Assembly (NCBI GenBank): GCA_016290215.1 | Contig: JAEETH010000017.1 | Location: 1-53,387, forward strand | DNA length: 53,387 nt | Direction of reading: 5' to 3' | Source of the DNA: Bacteroidales bacterium | Lineage (GTDB): Bacteria; Bacteroidota; Bacteroidia; Bacteroidales; F082 | In this document: positions 1 through 9,173 of the stretch, in pieces | Numbering within the stretch: the first letter of the stretch is position 1 | Layout of the letters: each line of letters starts with the position of its first letter | Made by a program: the position numbers and the translations under genes | Notes under the pieces: generated by a model | Seen by the model: only the letters and a program-made list of their open reading frames with translations | Told to the model about the DNA's origin: nothing | Databases searched by the model: none

Positions 1-15
1 CGTACCTTTGCCCAT
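1..15 (-). CDS. Start of a gene running off the left edge (5 codons visible)
   Basis: On the minus strand an ATG at 15 opens the frame M-G-K-G-T and runs out of the window. A TAnnTTTG promoter motif lies 26 bases upstream (41-48), which supports a real gene start. The first four residues match the usual beginning of the small ribosomal protein THX of Bacteroidota, but five codons cannot establish identity, so this is only a suggestion. Confidence 0.3.
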
Positions 16-40
16 CGTTATTCGTGTTTTGTAGCAGAAA

Positions 41-48
41 CAAAGGTA
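41..48 (-). promoter_or_regulatory. Bacteroidota-type -7 promoter motif TACCTTTG
   Basis: Read on the minus strand this is TAccTTTG, the -7 consensus (TAnnTTTG) of the primary sigma factor of Bacteroidota. It sits just after the terminator of the upstream phospholipase gene and 26 bases before the edge gene's ATG. A second TAccTTTG on the plus strand at 3-10 faces the opposite way and has no obvious gene start nearby. Confidence 0.45.
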
Positions 49-51
49 ACG

Positions 52-85
52 AAAAAGGCTGGAACCTCCTCGGAGATTTCAGCCT
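52..85 (-). terminator. Intrinsic terminator after the 772-aa phospholipase gene
   Basis: Positions 56-85 form an inverted repeat with about 13 paired bases (arms starting AGGCTG and ending CAGCCT, one mismatch). On the minus strand it is followed by TTTTT at 52-56; on the plus strand it is followed by TTTTTT at 87-92, so it could act in both directions. It lies 66 bases after the stop codon of the leftmost phospholipase gene. Confidence 0.6.
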
Positions 86-150
86 GTTTTTTATCTCAAC
101 TCACTAAAGCTTTAGCGGACACCAATATTTTGTTTTAGGCGATCAACTCG

Positions 151-2469
151 TCAGAAGGTGTAGCCGATGGAGAAATAAAGGCTAACGCGTTTTGTGCAGT
201 CTGACCATTGCACACTTAGCGAAATTGGACCGAAGAAACTATTGTAAGCATAGCGCAAGCCTACACCAGAGAAATGCCTTGTTCCATTGATGATGCCTTT
301 CCCAAAGGGATTGAAACCATACAGGAAATTATATGTGGCTGTAACATAATGCTTTTCCAGGAAATTATAGCGGAAATCGCAGCGCGCAATAGCGGTAAAG
401 TCGTTGACATAGGCTACATGGTTGATGCCGATAAACGGCATTTGGTGGTCGAAATGCCGTCCCTCGATTTCGCCGCCCACGACATTCCAAAGGTTGGCAT
501 AGGCGGCTTCTCCAAACAGGCATCTTGCATAAAGCTGGGGAATGATGGTGAACCTTTTGTCATAGGGCGTGATGTAGCCTTGGATGCTATACCCAACTTC
601 GTATGTGGTGCTTGATGTGCCTTTTAAGTCGAAGTGTATTCGGCCATTTAAGCTCGTGTTAATACCATGTTTGGCAAAATAAGGATCGTCGAGGTTGTCA
701 TATTTGAACGTGACGAAAGGCGTGAGCAGGATGTTGTCGTTGTAATAGGAGGAGGAAATCGCCGATTGGTCGATGGTGTCGTTGCTGAAATCGAAGGGAG
801 ATGCGTTGGAGAAGGAGGTTGAGGCAATGGAAGCGCCAACGGCTGTGCTGATGTCAAGCAGATGGAATTGCGACACATAGCCGCTGAATTTGTGTTGGTT
901 GTAATGGAGGTTGGAGTAGTTGTTTTCTTGGGCCAGTGATTTGTAGTGCACACCTCGATAATCGTAAGCCAAACTGAAATTGGCCAAATTGATGCCAGAG
1001 TAGGTAGCAGTGATGTTGAATTTTGGGTTGTAGCTGAGCTTGCCGCTGAGGTTGAGTTTGAATCCGGTGAGATGCTTCTCGTTGAGTCCAATTTTGAGTA
1101 GCAGCGCAGCCCCTTCTTCAGTGTCGTAACGAAGCCCAAGACCAAAAACATTGGGTTGTGTCGGTTTGAAGTTCATCGTTAGGTCGTAGGTGTCGCAAGC
1201 TTTGCCATCGATGGTGTCGATGCCGCTTTCCGTCAGGTTGTAGGTGATGTCATCGAAGGCGCCAGTGCCTCTATAGATGTCAACGGCATGGTTGATTTCG
1301 TTTTCCGAGACAAATTGACCTGCCTTCAACTTCCCTTTTCTGAGCAGCCAGGCGCTTGTCACTTGGTCGTTTTGGTTGATGACGATGGAATTGATGTAAA
1401 CAGGTGCGTCACCTAAGTTTTTTGCTTTCGTGGCACGAAGTTTCTTTTCAAGAGGGCTGCCGTTGATGGAATCTAGTTTCTGTTTGATGCTCTTCAAAAC
1501 GGCATCGTTTCTCTTCGCTTCTTGATAACCGCGGTTGACCAAAGTGTCGATGGCGTCGTGGCTGAAGCTTAAGGTGCCATAGCCCGTTATGTCGGGAGTG
1601 ATGTGCACATTGCATAAAGCTTGGTTTTGGTATCTTTTCTTGTTGACGGCATTGTCAATCAGTCCGTTGAGTATGTCGGTTAGGGTGACATTATCGTCTG
1701 AAATGAGGGTGTCGGCATCCGTGACTTCTACTCCGATGATGATGTCGGCTCCCATTTCCTTAATCAGGTCGGCAGGGAAGTTGTTGACCAAACCGCCATC
1801 AACGAGCAAGTGATTGTCGATGGTGACGGGGGTGAACACGCCAGGAATGGCCATGCTTGCCCGCATTGCGGTAGGCACACTGCCATGCCTGATGTCGATT
1901 TCCTTGCCTGTCCTGATGTCGGTGGCCACGCAAGCAAAGGGGATAGGCAGGTCGTTGAAATCCATTTCTTTTTGATAGCCAACGCACAAATCATTGAAAA
2001 GGTTGATCAAAGCCGTGTTGTTGACAAATGCACTGGGTATGAAGCCGATGGTCTGCTTGTCTTGGTTGGGATTGAAAATTTTGCTCAGGCTGAAAGGAAG
2101 AATGGCCAAGTAAGTGCTGTGGCGTTGCCTGGTTTCAAGCGACATGGCGGAACGGTCGATGCTGTTGCCCACATATTGCGACCAGTTCATGTTGGCTATC
2201 AAAGTGGCGAGCTCGTCGGGCGAGTAGCCCATGGCATAGAGTCCGCCGATGATGGAACCCATGCTGGTGCCTGCCACGTAGTCGACAGGGATGCCTATCT
2301 CCTCAAGGTATTTCAATACGCCAATGTGTGCGGCACCTTTGGCTCCACCGCCACCGAGCACTACGCCTACTTTTGGGCGAGGGGCTTTGAGGTTGATGTG
2401 GATTTTGTGTTGCGCCTGCATGTTGAGGGCCATCAGACAAGTTACCATTATCAATGTAAAACGTTTCAT
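151..2469 (-). CDS. Patatin-like phospholipase with outer-membrane barrel (copy 1)
   Basis: 772-residue predicted outer-membrane or surface esterase. Residues 1-19 are a signal peptide ending in Q-A-Q. A patatin domain spans about 33-245: oxyanion loop GGGGAKG at 39-45, nucleophile motif G-T-S-M-G with Ser69, and the catalytic aspartate in D-G-G at Asp224. Roughly residues 345-430 resemble a POTRA-like segment, and the rest, up to the terminal Phe (YTF), reads as a BamA/Omp85-type beta-barrel. This is the architecture of PlpD-type patatin autotransporters and of Bacteroidota RssA-like proteins. The likely reaction is hydrolysis of lipid acyl esters; the substrate is not evident. The next gene upstream is a paralogue in the same orientation, 89 bases away, so they are probably co-transcribed. 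A predicted terminator follows. Confidence 0.88.
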   Translation of the reverse strand: MKRFTLIMVTCLMALNMQAQHKIHINLKAPRPKVGVVLGGGGAKGAAHIGVLKYLEEIGIPVDYVAGTSMGSIIGGLYAMGYSPDELATLIANMNWSQYVGNSIDRSAMSLETRQRHSTYLAILPFSLSKIFNPNQDKQTIGFIPSAFVNNTALINLFNDLCVGYQKEMDFNDLPIPFACVATDIRTGKEIDIRHGSVPTAMRASMAIPGVFTPVTIDNHLLVDGGLVNNFPADLIKEMGADIIIGVEVTDADTLISDDNVTLTDILNGLIDNAVNKKRYQNQALCNVHITPDITGYGTLSFSHDAIDTLVNRGYQEAKRNDAVLKSIKQKLDSINGSPLEKKLRATKAKNLGDAPVYINSIVINQNDQVTSAWLLRKGKLKAGQFVSENEINHAVDIYRGTGAFDDITYNLTESGIDTIDGKACDTYDLTMNFKPTQPNVFGLGLRYDTEEGAALLLKIGLNEKHLTGFKLNLSGKLSYNPKFNITATYSGINLANFSLAYDYRGVHYKSLAQENNYSNLHYNQHKFSGYVSQFHLLDISTAVGASIASTSFSNASPFDFSNDTIDQSAISSSYYNDNILLTPFVTFKYDNLDDPYFAKHGINTSLNGRIHFDLKGTSSTTYEVGYSIQGYITPYDKRFTIIPQLYARCLFGEAAYANLWNVVGGEIEGRHFDHQMPFIGINHVAYVNDFTAIARCDFRYNFLEKHYVTATYNFLYGFNPFGKGIINGTRHFSGVGLRYAYNSFFGPISLSVQWSDCTKRVSLYFSIGYTF

Positions 2470-2504
2470 ATCTAAAAGGTTATAGTCATTACGGTTTGAA
2501 TTAT

Positions 2505-2560
2505 AGTCTCCCGGTCATACGTCAGACAGTCTTGTTGTCCGTGTCCCATAGTCTCGCGTC
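2505..2560. repeat. Degenerate GTCTCGCGTC-type intergenic repeat, copy 1
   Basis: The gap between the two phospholipase genes contains short elements of the type GTCTCGCGTC and GTCCGTGTCCCATAG. Similar words in a similar order recur at 22629-22701 (TGTCCCGCGTCCCGTAG, CCGCGTC). The repeat runs into the stop codon of the copy-2 phospholipase. It is a degenerate, low-copy match seen by eye. Confidence 0.4.
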
Positions 2561-4889
2561 AAAACGTGTATCCAAACGAGAAGTAGGTGCCAAAATGGTT
2601 GAGGAATCCATCACCACCCCAGAATCTCAACCAGTGGCCAGTCAGTGAAACAGGTCCCACTTTGGTGTTGTACGAATACTTCAATCCTGCACCTTGTGAA
2701 CTATAGGCAAACACTTCGGAGAAGTTGCTGCCAATCCAATTGGACCAATTCGCCATGATGTTATACATGGCTGTCAAATAATGCTTCCCATAGAAATTGT
2801 ACCGCAAGTCGCAGCGAAGAATACTCATTATGCTGTTATTGGTAGCGTCAATGCTGCCAATACCAATAAAGGGCATCTGTTCCTCGAAATGACGGCCTGA
2901 AATCTCGCTGCCAAACAGGTTGGCCAAGCCTAAAGGCATGTTTTCAAGGTTGGGGACATACGAGAAACGGCCGTAAAGCTGTGGAATGATGGTGAACCTT
3001 CCATTTTTGGGAGTAATGTAGCCTAGAACGGAGTAGCTGAGGTCAAAGTATTTGCCTTTTTCCTTGGTCTCGTAATAGAAATGGGAAGTGATGTTGGCCG
3101 AAACACCATGCTTGGCAAAGTAGGTGTCGTCAAGATTATCGTAAGTAAGGATGACAAAAGGCGTGAGCATTCTGGTGTCACGGAGAAGAATGCTGTCCGT
3201 CTCGCTGTCTTCCTCTAAAGAGGCGAGGTCGTATTTCGTTCCGGTAAACGACAAGCCAACATTGGTGCTAAAATTGAGCAGGTGGAACTGCGAGACGTAA
3301 CCACTCACTTTTTGCTGCTGGTAATGCAAATTGAGGGATTTTTTACTTATCAAGACGCCGAAATACTCGTTCCTATAGTCGTATGCAACGCTGAAATTGG
3401 CTAAAGCAGGCTTGGAATAGGTGTAAGTGAGGCTGATTCTGGGGTTGTAGCTGAGCTTGACCTTTAAGTCGAGTTTCGAGCCCTCGAATTTCTTCTCGTT
3501 TAGGCCCACCTTGAGCAACAAGGCGGCACCTTCCTCGGTATCATAGCGGAAACCTAAGCCCACCACATGGGGCTTTGCTGGTTTCATTTGGAAAGACAGG
3601 TCGTAGAATTCGTCAAGTAGCCCGTTGCTATTGGTGGAATCTTGCTCTTTTAAGGTGTAAGTGATTTCATCATAGCAACCTGTGCCACGAAACAAGTTGA
3701 CGGCATGGTCAATCTCGTCTTTGTTGTATTTGTTGCCTGCTTTGAGTCGGCCTTTGCGCATCAGCCAACGACTGTCGCGTTCAGGTACGTTGTTGAACTC
3801 TATGGAACTGATGGTCACAGTCTCGTCCATAAGGTTACGAGCCTTGGGCGCATGAAGTTCTTTAGTGACTGGGAGGCCAGCCGCCTCATCAATTTTCCGC
3901 TTGATTTCCAACAGTTGGTCGTGATACTCGGCGGCTTTTTTGAAACCCCTGCCGACAAGTGTGTCGATGGCTTCAGGCGTGAAGCTGAGCATGCCGAAGC
4001 CGCTGACGTCAGGGATGATATGTACCCTGCAAAGTTCGCGATTCGCCTTGCGTTTGCTTTGGGTGCTGTTCACGACCAAACGACCGAGCAGTTGCGGTAG
4101 CGATTGGATGTCTTTTTGGGTAATCTTTTTCTCGTTGGTGACTTCTACACCGATGATGATGTCGGCACCCATTTCTTTCAATACATCGGCAGGAAAGTTG
4201 TTGACCAAGCCACCATCGACGAGCACCTTGTCGCCAATGGTGACAGGCGAAAACACACCTGGGATGGCCATACTGGCTCGCATTGCGGTTGGCATGCTGC
4301 CACTGCGCATCACCACTTCTTCACCGGTGGCGATGTCGGTGGCGATACAGGAGAAAGGAATCGGCAAGTCGTTGAAATCCATCTCCTCTTGATAGCCAAT
4401 GCATAGGTCGTTGAACAGGTTGACAAGCGAGCTGTTGTTGACGTATGCACTGGGCAGGTTGTTGATCAGGCTGGTGTTGGGGTCTTTGTCGAAGAGGCTC
4501 TCATGACTGAATGGGATGGAGAGTTGGGTGGTGCTGCTGCGCTTTCGCGTCTCCAGCGACATGGAGGAACGGTCGATTTTGTTGCCTATGTATTCGCTCC
4601 AGTTCATGGAGGCGATAAGTTTGGTCAATTCATCGGGCGTGTAACCTAAGGCGTAAAGACCACCGATAATGGAACCCATGCTCGTGCCCGCCACGTAATC
4701 AACAGGAATGCCCATCTCTTCGATGTATTTCAACACACCAATATGCGAGGCACCTTTGGCGCCGCCGCCACCCAACACCACGCCAACTTTAGGGCGATTC
4801 GGTTGTGAAATGGAGGAATTTTTTTTGCTTTGGGCGTTTGCGTAAACAACCAAAAGACTAACAACCAAAAAAATCACTATTCGTTTCAT
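2559..4889 (-). CDS. Patatin-like phospholipase with outer-membrane barrel (copy 2)
   Basis: 776-residue paralogue of the adjacent 772-aa protein, with the same layout throughout. The signal peptide ends near A-N-A-Q (17-20). The patatin domain has GGGGAKG at 40-46, nucleophile Ser70 in G-T-S-M-G, and Asp225 in D-G-G. POTRA-like and barrel regions follow, ending in aromatic Phe (YTF), the usual outer-membrane insertion signature. Identity to copy 1 is highest in the catalytic domain and around the barrel's first strands, and lower in the loops. The pair looks like an old tandem duplication with retained catalytic residues in both copies, so both are probably active. The gene's stop lies within a repeated intergenic element. 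Confidence 0.88.
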   Translation of the reverse strand: MKRIVIFLVVSLLVVYANAQSKKNSSISQPNRPKVGVVLGGGGAKGASHIGVLKYIEEMGIPVDYVAGTSMGSIIGGLYALGYTPDELTKLIASMNWSEYIGNKIDRSSMSLETRKRSSTTQLSIPFSHESLFDKDPNTSLINNLPSAYVNNSSLVNLFNDLCIGYQEEMDFNDLPIPFSCIATDIATGEEVVMRSGSMPTAMRASMAIPGVFSPVTIGDKVLVDGGLVNNFPADVLKEMGADIIIGVEVTNEKKITQKDIQSLPQLLGRLVVNSTQSKRKANRELCRVHIIPDVSGFGMLSFTPEAIDTLVGRGFKKAAEYHDQLLEIKRKIDEAAGLPVTKELHAPKARNLMDETVTISSIEFNNVPERDSRWLMRKGRLKAGNKYNKDEIDHAVNLFRGTGCYDEITYTLKEQDSTNSNGLLDEFYDLSFQMKPAKPHVVGLGFRYDTEEGAALLLKVGLNEKKFEGSKLDLKVKLSYNPRISLTYTYSKPALANFSVAYDYRNEYFGVLISKKSLNLHYQQQKVSGYVSQFHLLNFSTNVGLSFTGTKYDLASLEEDSETDSILLRDTRMLTPFVILTYDNLDDTYFAKHGVSANITSHFYYETKEKGKYFDLSYSVLGYITPKNGRFTIIPQLYGRFSYVPNLENMPLGLANLFGSEISGRHFEEQMPFIGIGSIDATNNSIMSILRCDLRYNFYGKHYLTAMYNIMANWSNWIGSNFSEVFAYSSQGAGLKYSYNTKVGPVSLTGHWLRFWGGDGFLNHFGTYFSFGYTF

Positions 4890-4908
4890 AATATCGTATT
4901 ACTCAACT

Positions 4909-4958
4909 TATTAACTGTAAACTTCAAACTGTCAACTGTCAACTGATAACTGCCAACT
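4909..4958. repeat. Short tandem AACTGTC-type repeat between genes
   Basis: About 50 bases of degenerate 7-8 base units (TTAACTGT, CAAACTGT, CAACTGTC, CAACTGAT, AACTGCC) fill the gap between the phospholipase copy-2 start and the M3 peptidase stop, ending at the stop codon itself. A related unit array is present at 29680-29745. Confidence 0.55.
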
Positions 4959-7083
4959 ATTTCAGTCCCCTTGCTTTCAGATAGGGCTCATAGTCAGGGT
5001 CTTGACCGCGGAATTTGCGGTATTGCACCATGCCTTCGTCATTGCCGCATTCCTGCAGGCAGTTCTTGCGGAACGAGGCTGCCAGTTCGGGATTGAAGAG
5101 GTCTCCGGAACTCTTGAAGTAGTTGAAAGCATCCTTGTCCAGCACTTCGGCCCAAGTGTAGGCATAATAGCCGGCACTATAGCCGCCGTTGAAGATGTGG
5201 GCGAAATTGGTGCTGCGGTAGCGAGGCAGGATTTCGGGCATCAGGCCGATAGCGTCCATCTGTTGCTTCTCGAAGGCATCGACGTCGAGGTCTTGAGGCT
5301 CAGTCAGTTCGTGGTACTTCATGTCAAGGATGGAGGCAGCGATAAGTTCAGTGGTCATAAAACCTTGGTTGAACAAAGCGCTGTTTTCAATCTTGGTGAT
5401 GAGGCTGTCGGGCATCACTTCGCCGGTCTTGTAGTGCTTGGCGTACATGCGGATGACTTCAGGTTCGGCTACCCAGTTTTCCATGATTTGAGAAGGCATC
5501 TCCACATAGTCGTGAGGCACATTGCCACAGGTACGGCTGTAGAGACCGTCGCTGAAGAAAGCGTGCAGCGAGTGGCCAAACTCATGCCACATGGTTTCGG
5601 TTTCGTCCCAAGTGAGCAGGGCAGGGGTGTCGCCCGAAGCAGGAGTGAAGTTCATCACCAAGGAGACGACAGGATAAATCTTCTTGCCATGGATGTCGTA
5701 GCCGCTTTCGCGGAAACTGGTGCACCATGCGCCGCCGCTCTTCGACTCACGCGGATAGTAGTCCATGTAGAGGATACCCAAGAAATCGCCATTGGCTTCT
5801 TTCACCTCGTAGGTTTCCACGCCTGGATAGTAGATGGGCAAGTTGGTGTTTTGCGTAAAAGTGATGCCATATAACTTATTGGCAGCCATAAACATGCCAT
5901 TGCGGACATTGTCGACGGTGAGGTAAGGCTTGATGTAGTTTTCGTCGAAGTCGTATTTGGCTTTGCGGAGTTTTTCGGCATAGTACCACCAGTCCCAGCC
6001 TTCTAACTTGATGTTGGCACCTTCCTTGTCGGCAATGGCTTGCATCTCGGCTAACTCTTTCTTGGCCAATTGTTGCGCGGGGTTGAAGATGTCAATGAGG
6101 AACTTGTCGACGGTCTTTGAGTCTTTGGCCATGTTAATGTCAAGAACATAATCGGCGTAGTTTTCGAATCCGAATAGTTTGGCTTTCTGTACGCGCAACC
6201 TGCACATCTCGTTGATGAGTTTCTTGTTGTCGTATTCGTTGTTGTTGTCGCCGCGGTTGTAATAAGCCTTATACATCTTTTCGCGCAGGTCGCGGTTGTC
6301 GGCAAATTGCAGGAAAGGAATGAGGCTGGGCTTGCTGAGGGTGAACACCCATTTGCCTTCCATGCCATCGGATTTGGCTTGCTCGGCGGCGGCATCGATG
6401 CTGGTCTGCGGCAGACCCGCAAGGTCGGCTTCATTGTCGATGATGAGTTTGTAACCAGCGTTTTCTTTCAAAAGGTTGTTGCCGAATTGCAGGCTCAAGG
6501 TCGAGAGCTGCTCGTTGATTTGGCTCAGCTCGGCTTGTTGCTCGGCATCCAAGCCGGCACCGTGGCGCATGAAGTCCTGATGGTATTTTTCCACCACACG
6601 GATTTGTTGGTCGTCCAAGCCCATTTCGTTGCGGTGCTGATACACGTAGTCGATGCGCTTGAACAGTTCGGGGTTCATCATGATGGCATCGCTATGCTTC
6701 GAGAGCATAGGCAGCACCCGCTCGGCGATGGCAACCATTTCGTCGTTGGTGAGACATTCGTTGAGGTTGAAAAACACATTGCTGACACGGTCGAGAATTT
6801 GGCCCGACTTGTCGTAAGGCAGGATGGTGTTTTCGAAAGTTGGTGTTTCTTCATTGTTGACAATGGCGTCAACTTCAGCTTGTTGTTCGGCGATACCTGC
6901 CTCAAATGCAGGCATATAGTGCTCGTTCTTGATTTGGTCGAAAGGCGGCACTTGGAAAGGTGTCGTGTATTCGGTGAGGAAAGGATTGGGTTTTTCGACC
7001 TCGGCTTTTTGTTCAGGCTTCGAGGTGCATGAAGCCAAAGTGATGACGCTTAATGCGATCATGTTGATGAGTTTTTTAGTCAT
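4957..7083 (-). CDS. dcp: M3 family zinc oligopeptidase (Dcp/OpdA-like) lipoprotein
   Basis: 708-residue metallopeptidase of family M3. The zinc-binding motif HEFGH is at residues 500-504, preceded by E-T-M-W, and the downstream glutamate ligand lies in D-Y-V-E-M-P-S-Q at about 528. Length and full-span resemblance fit the peptidyl-dipeptidase Dcp/oligopeptidase A group, which cleaves short peptides. The start was set at the ATG at 7083 because it gives a clean lipoprotein signal (M-T-K-K-L-I-N then L-A-S-C, lipid-modified Cys19); an upstream in-frame ATG at 7188 would add 35 residues of non-signal sequence and overlap the promoter. The predicted location is periplasmic, membrane-anchored, so the role is probably periplasmic peptide breakdown. 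The gene symbol is by family resemblance. Confidence 0.9.
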   Translation of the reverse strand: MTKKLINMIALSVITLASCTSKPEQKAEVEKPNPFLTEYTTPFQVPPFDQIKNEHYMPAFEAGIAEQQAEVDAIVNNEETPTFENTILPYDKSGQILDRVSNVFFNLNECLTNDEMVAIAERVLPMLSKHSDAIMMNPELFKRIDYVYQHRNEMGLDDQQIRVVEKYHQDFMRHGAGLDAEQQAELSQINEQLSTLSLQFGNNLLKENAGYKLIIDNEADLAGLPQTSIDAAAEQAKSDGMEGKWVFTLSKPSLIPFLQFADNRDLREKMYKAYYNRGDNNNEYDNKKLINEMCRLRVQKAKLFGFENYADYVLDINMAKDSKTVDKFLIDIFNPAQQLAKKELAEMQAIADKEGANIKLEGWDWWYYAEKLRKAKYDFDENYIKPYLTVDNVRNGMFMAANKLYGITFTQNTNLPIYYPGVETYEVKEANGDFLGILYMDYYPRESKSGGAWCTSFRESGYDIHGKKIYPVVSLVMNFTPASGDTPALLTWDETETMWHEFGHSLHAFFSDGLYSRTCGNVPHDYVEMPSQIMENWVAEPEVIRMYAKHYKTGEVMPDSLITKIENSALFNQGFMTTELIAASILDMKYHELTEPQDLDVDAFEKQQMDAIGLMPEILPRYRSTNFAHIFNGGYSAGYYAYTWAEVLDKDAFNYFKSSGDLFNPELAASFRKNCLQECGNDEGMVQYRKFRGQDPDYEPYLKARGLK

Positions 7084-7114
7084 TATATCAATATTTAATG
7101 TGTTTTCGAGGCTG

Positions 7115-7122
7115 CAAAGATA
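7115..7122 (-). promoter_or_regulatory. Promoter -7 motif TATCTTTG for the M3 peptidase
   Basis: TAtcTTTG on the minus strand, 32 bases upstream of the peptidase ATG at 7083. It forms a divergent pair with the plus-strand motif at 7162-7169, only 39 bases apart. Confidence 0.6.
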
Positions 7123-7140
7123 AAAAATGTTGTTTTTTTC

Positions 7141-7169
7141 TTTGCGAAAACTTAAAAACATTATCTTTG
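7141..7169 (+). promoter_or_regulatory. Promoter TTTG-N17-TATCTTTG for the glycogen operon
   Basis: A TTTG (-33-like) at 7141-7144 is followed after 17 bases by TAtcTTTG at 7162-7169. The debranching-enzyme ATG is at 7206, giving a short leader. Both elements match the Bacteroidota primary promoter consensus. Confidence 0.65.
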
Positions 7170-7205
7170 TACTCGGTTTTTTATGCAAATTTTGAAATAA
7201 TATAT

Positions 7206-9173
7206 ATGAGTTACATTTCCTGGGATAAGAAAAAAGTTATCAATCTAGAGTTTACTCTTAACCGTGAAGTGTTGCGCTCTAATGCATTAGGTGCGTTTCT
7301 TGCCACCACAATGATTGGCTGCAATACGCGAAAATACCACGGTCTGCTGGTTGTGCCTCAGCCTCAATTAGACAACAACAACCATGTTCTGCTTTCGAGC
7401 CTTGATGAAACGATTATTGAAAACAAGGAGGAGTTCCACCTTGGCGTACACATGTACCCTAATGGCATCTTTGCTCCCCGCGGACACAAATACCTCCGCG
7501 ACTTCACCGCCGACCCCATGCCGAAGCTGACCTATCGCATCGGCAATGTGGTGCTCGACAAGGAGTTGATCTTCTCTGCCACGGAGGCACGCCTCTTTGT
7601 GCGCTACACGTTGCGCGAGTCTGTGGTGCCTATTACCTTGCGTGTATTGCCGTTCCTGGCATTCCGCAATGTCCACATGCTGACGCATGAGAACCATGAG
7701 GCCAGCCGTAAGGTGGACTTGGTGAAAAATGGTGCTTCATGGCAGCTATACAAGGACTATTCGAGGTTGTACTTGCAGTTCTCGAAGGCAGCGGAGTACA
7801 CCCATGTGCCGCATTGGTACTACAATATGTTCTACATCCGCGAGCAGGAACGCGGCTACGATGCCGTGGAAGACCAGTTCGTTCCTGGTTTCTTCGAGTT
7901 GCAGATGAAACAAGGCGACACGGTGATTCTCTCAGTGAGCCTCAAGGAAGAGAGTCCGACTTCTATCAAGCGTCAATGCGAGGCCGAGGTGAAACGGTTA
8001 TTGCCGCAACATAGTTATGAGGAGTGTCTCGTGAAGGCCGCTGACCAGTTCATCATCCACGATGAAAAAGGCACCCGACTTTGGGCAGGCTTCCCGTGGT
8101 TCGGTTCATGTAGCCGTGATACTTTCCTCGCATTGCCAGGCATCACCTTGGCGCAAGGCGACGAGAAGACCTTTACCGCGGCTTTGGATTACCTTGTTTC
8201 GAGGATGCAAGGCCCGTTCTTCCCACACCGTTATTATCAGAAGAGCTTGTATTTCACGGCAGTAGATTCACCGCTTTGGTTCTTCTATGTGCTGCAACTT
8301 TACGAGAAGATGCTGGGCAAGGACAAGAAGGACATTTGGAAGAAATACAAGAAGCCGATGACGACCATCTTGGAGAGTTTCATCGCAGGCACGGACTTCA
8401 ACGTGCATACTCTTGATAATGGTTTGCTCTATGCTGGCAACCGCGACTTGGCTCTCACTTGGATGAACGTCTTCGCCCAAGGCAAACCTTGGACACCGCG
8501 CACGGGTTTGGCAATTGAAGTCAATGCCCTTTGGTATAATGCTTTAAGGTATGCTGTCGAGTTGCTGAAGGCTGCCGATCCGAAGAGTGCACTGCTAAAG
8601 AAATGGAATGATTTGGCCGACAAGGTGAAAGCTTCGTTCGCCGACACCTTCTATAATAAGGTGACCAACGGCTTCTATGATTATGTGAACAGCAACGAGA
8701 AAAACGAGCAGGTAAGACCTAACATGATGCTGGCAGCAGCCTTGCCTAATTCGCCGATGACGGAGACCATGCAGAAGCGCGCTTTCGACATTGCCCATTC
8801 CGAATTGCTGACACCTCGTGGAATCCGTTCGCTGTCGCCTAACGACGAGAATTATAAGGGCATCAGCATCGGCAACCACAGCGAGCGCGAACGTGCCTAC
8901 CACAACGGCACAGCCTTCCCTTGGCTGATAGCTTTCTATGCCGACCTCTCGGTGAAGCTGTTTGGAAAAACCTCGTTGCCTTATCTGGAAGACCTGTATA
9001 ACGGTTTTGAGGAGGCCATCAAGGAGAACGGCATTGGTACGGTGTCGGAAATCTACGATGGCAACCCGCCTTTCGAGGCAAGAGGCTGCATCTCGCAGTC
9101 GACGAGCGTGGGTGCCTTGCTTTACCTGCATTACTTGATTACAGAATTAAATAAGAAAGGAGGCTCAAAATGA
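7206..9173 (+). CDS. Glycogen debranching enzyme (amylo-alpha-1,6-glucosidase family)
   Basis: 655-residue cytoplasmic protein. The N-terminal part (about 20-230) matches the bacterial GDE N-terminal domain, including the early N-T-R-K-Y-H-G-L-L motif at 40-48. The C-terminal (alpha/alpha)6 catalytic domain (about 280-645) contains G-F-P-W-F-G-S-C-S-R-D-T-F near 295-307, the typical GDE_C/GH133 signature. It removes alpha-1,6 branch stubs from glycogen. The ATG at 7206 was chosen because homology begins there; the open frame extends to 7098 but overlaps the promoter. The next gene starts inside its stop codon (ATGA overlap), so translation is coupled. It is the first gene of an alpha-glucan operon. 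Confidence 0.92.
   Translation: MSYISWDKKKVINLEFTLNREVLRSNALGAFLATTMIGCNTRKYHGLLVVPQPQLDNNNHVLLSSLDETIIENKEEFHLGVHMYPNGIFAPRGHKYLRDFTADPMPKLTYRIGNVVLDKELIFSATEARLFVRYTLRESVVPITLRVLPFLAFRNVHMLTHENHEASRKVDLVKNGASWQLYKDYSRLYLQFSKAAEYTHVPHWYYNMFYIREQERGYDAVEDQFVPGFFELQMKQGDTVILSVSLKEESPTSIKRQCEAEVKRLLPQHSYEECLVKAADQFIIHDEKGTRLWAGFPWFGSCSRDTFLALPGITLAQGDEKTFTAALDYLVSRMQGPFFPHRYYQKSLYFTAVDSPLWFFYVLQLYEKMLGKDKKDIWKKYKKPMTTILESFIAGTDFNVHTLDNGLLYAGNRDLALTWMNVFAQGKPWTPRTGLAIEVNALWYNALRYAVELLKAADPKSALLKKWNDLADKVKASFADTFYNKVTNGFYDYVNSNEKNEQVRPNMMLAAALPNSPMTETMQKRAFDIAHSELLTPRGIRSLSPNDENYKGISIGNHSERERAYHNGTAFPWLIAFYADLSVKLFGKTSLPYLEDLYNGFEEAIKENGIGTVSEIYDGNPPFEARGCISQSTSVGALLYLHYLITELNKKGGSK

Noticed and set aside
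3..10. Plus-strand TACCTTTG motif as a promoter
   Set aside because: No plus-strand gene follows it, and the motif is also part of the first codons of the minus-strand edge gene.
7084..7188. 35-codon extension of the M3 peptidase
   Set aside because: It would cross the promoter motif and bury the lipoprotein signal inside the protein.
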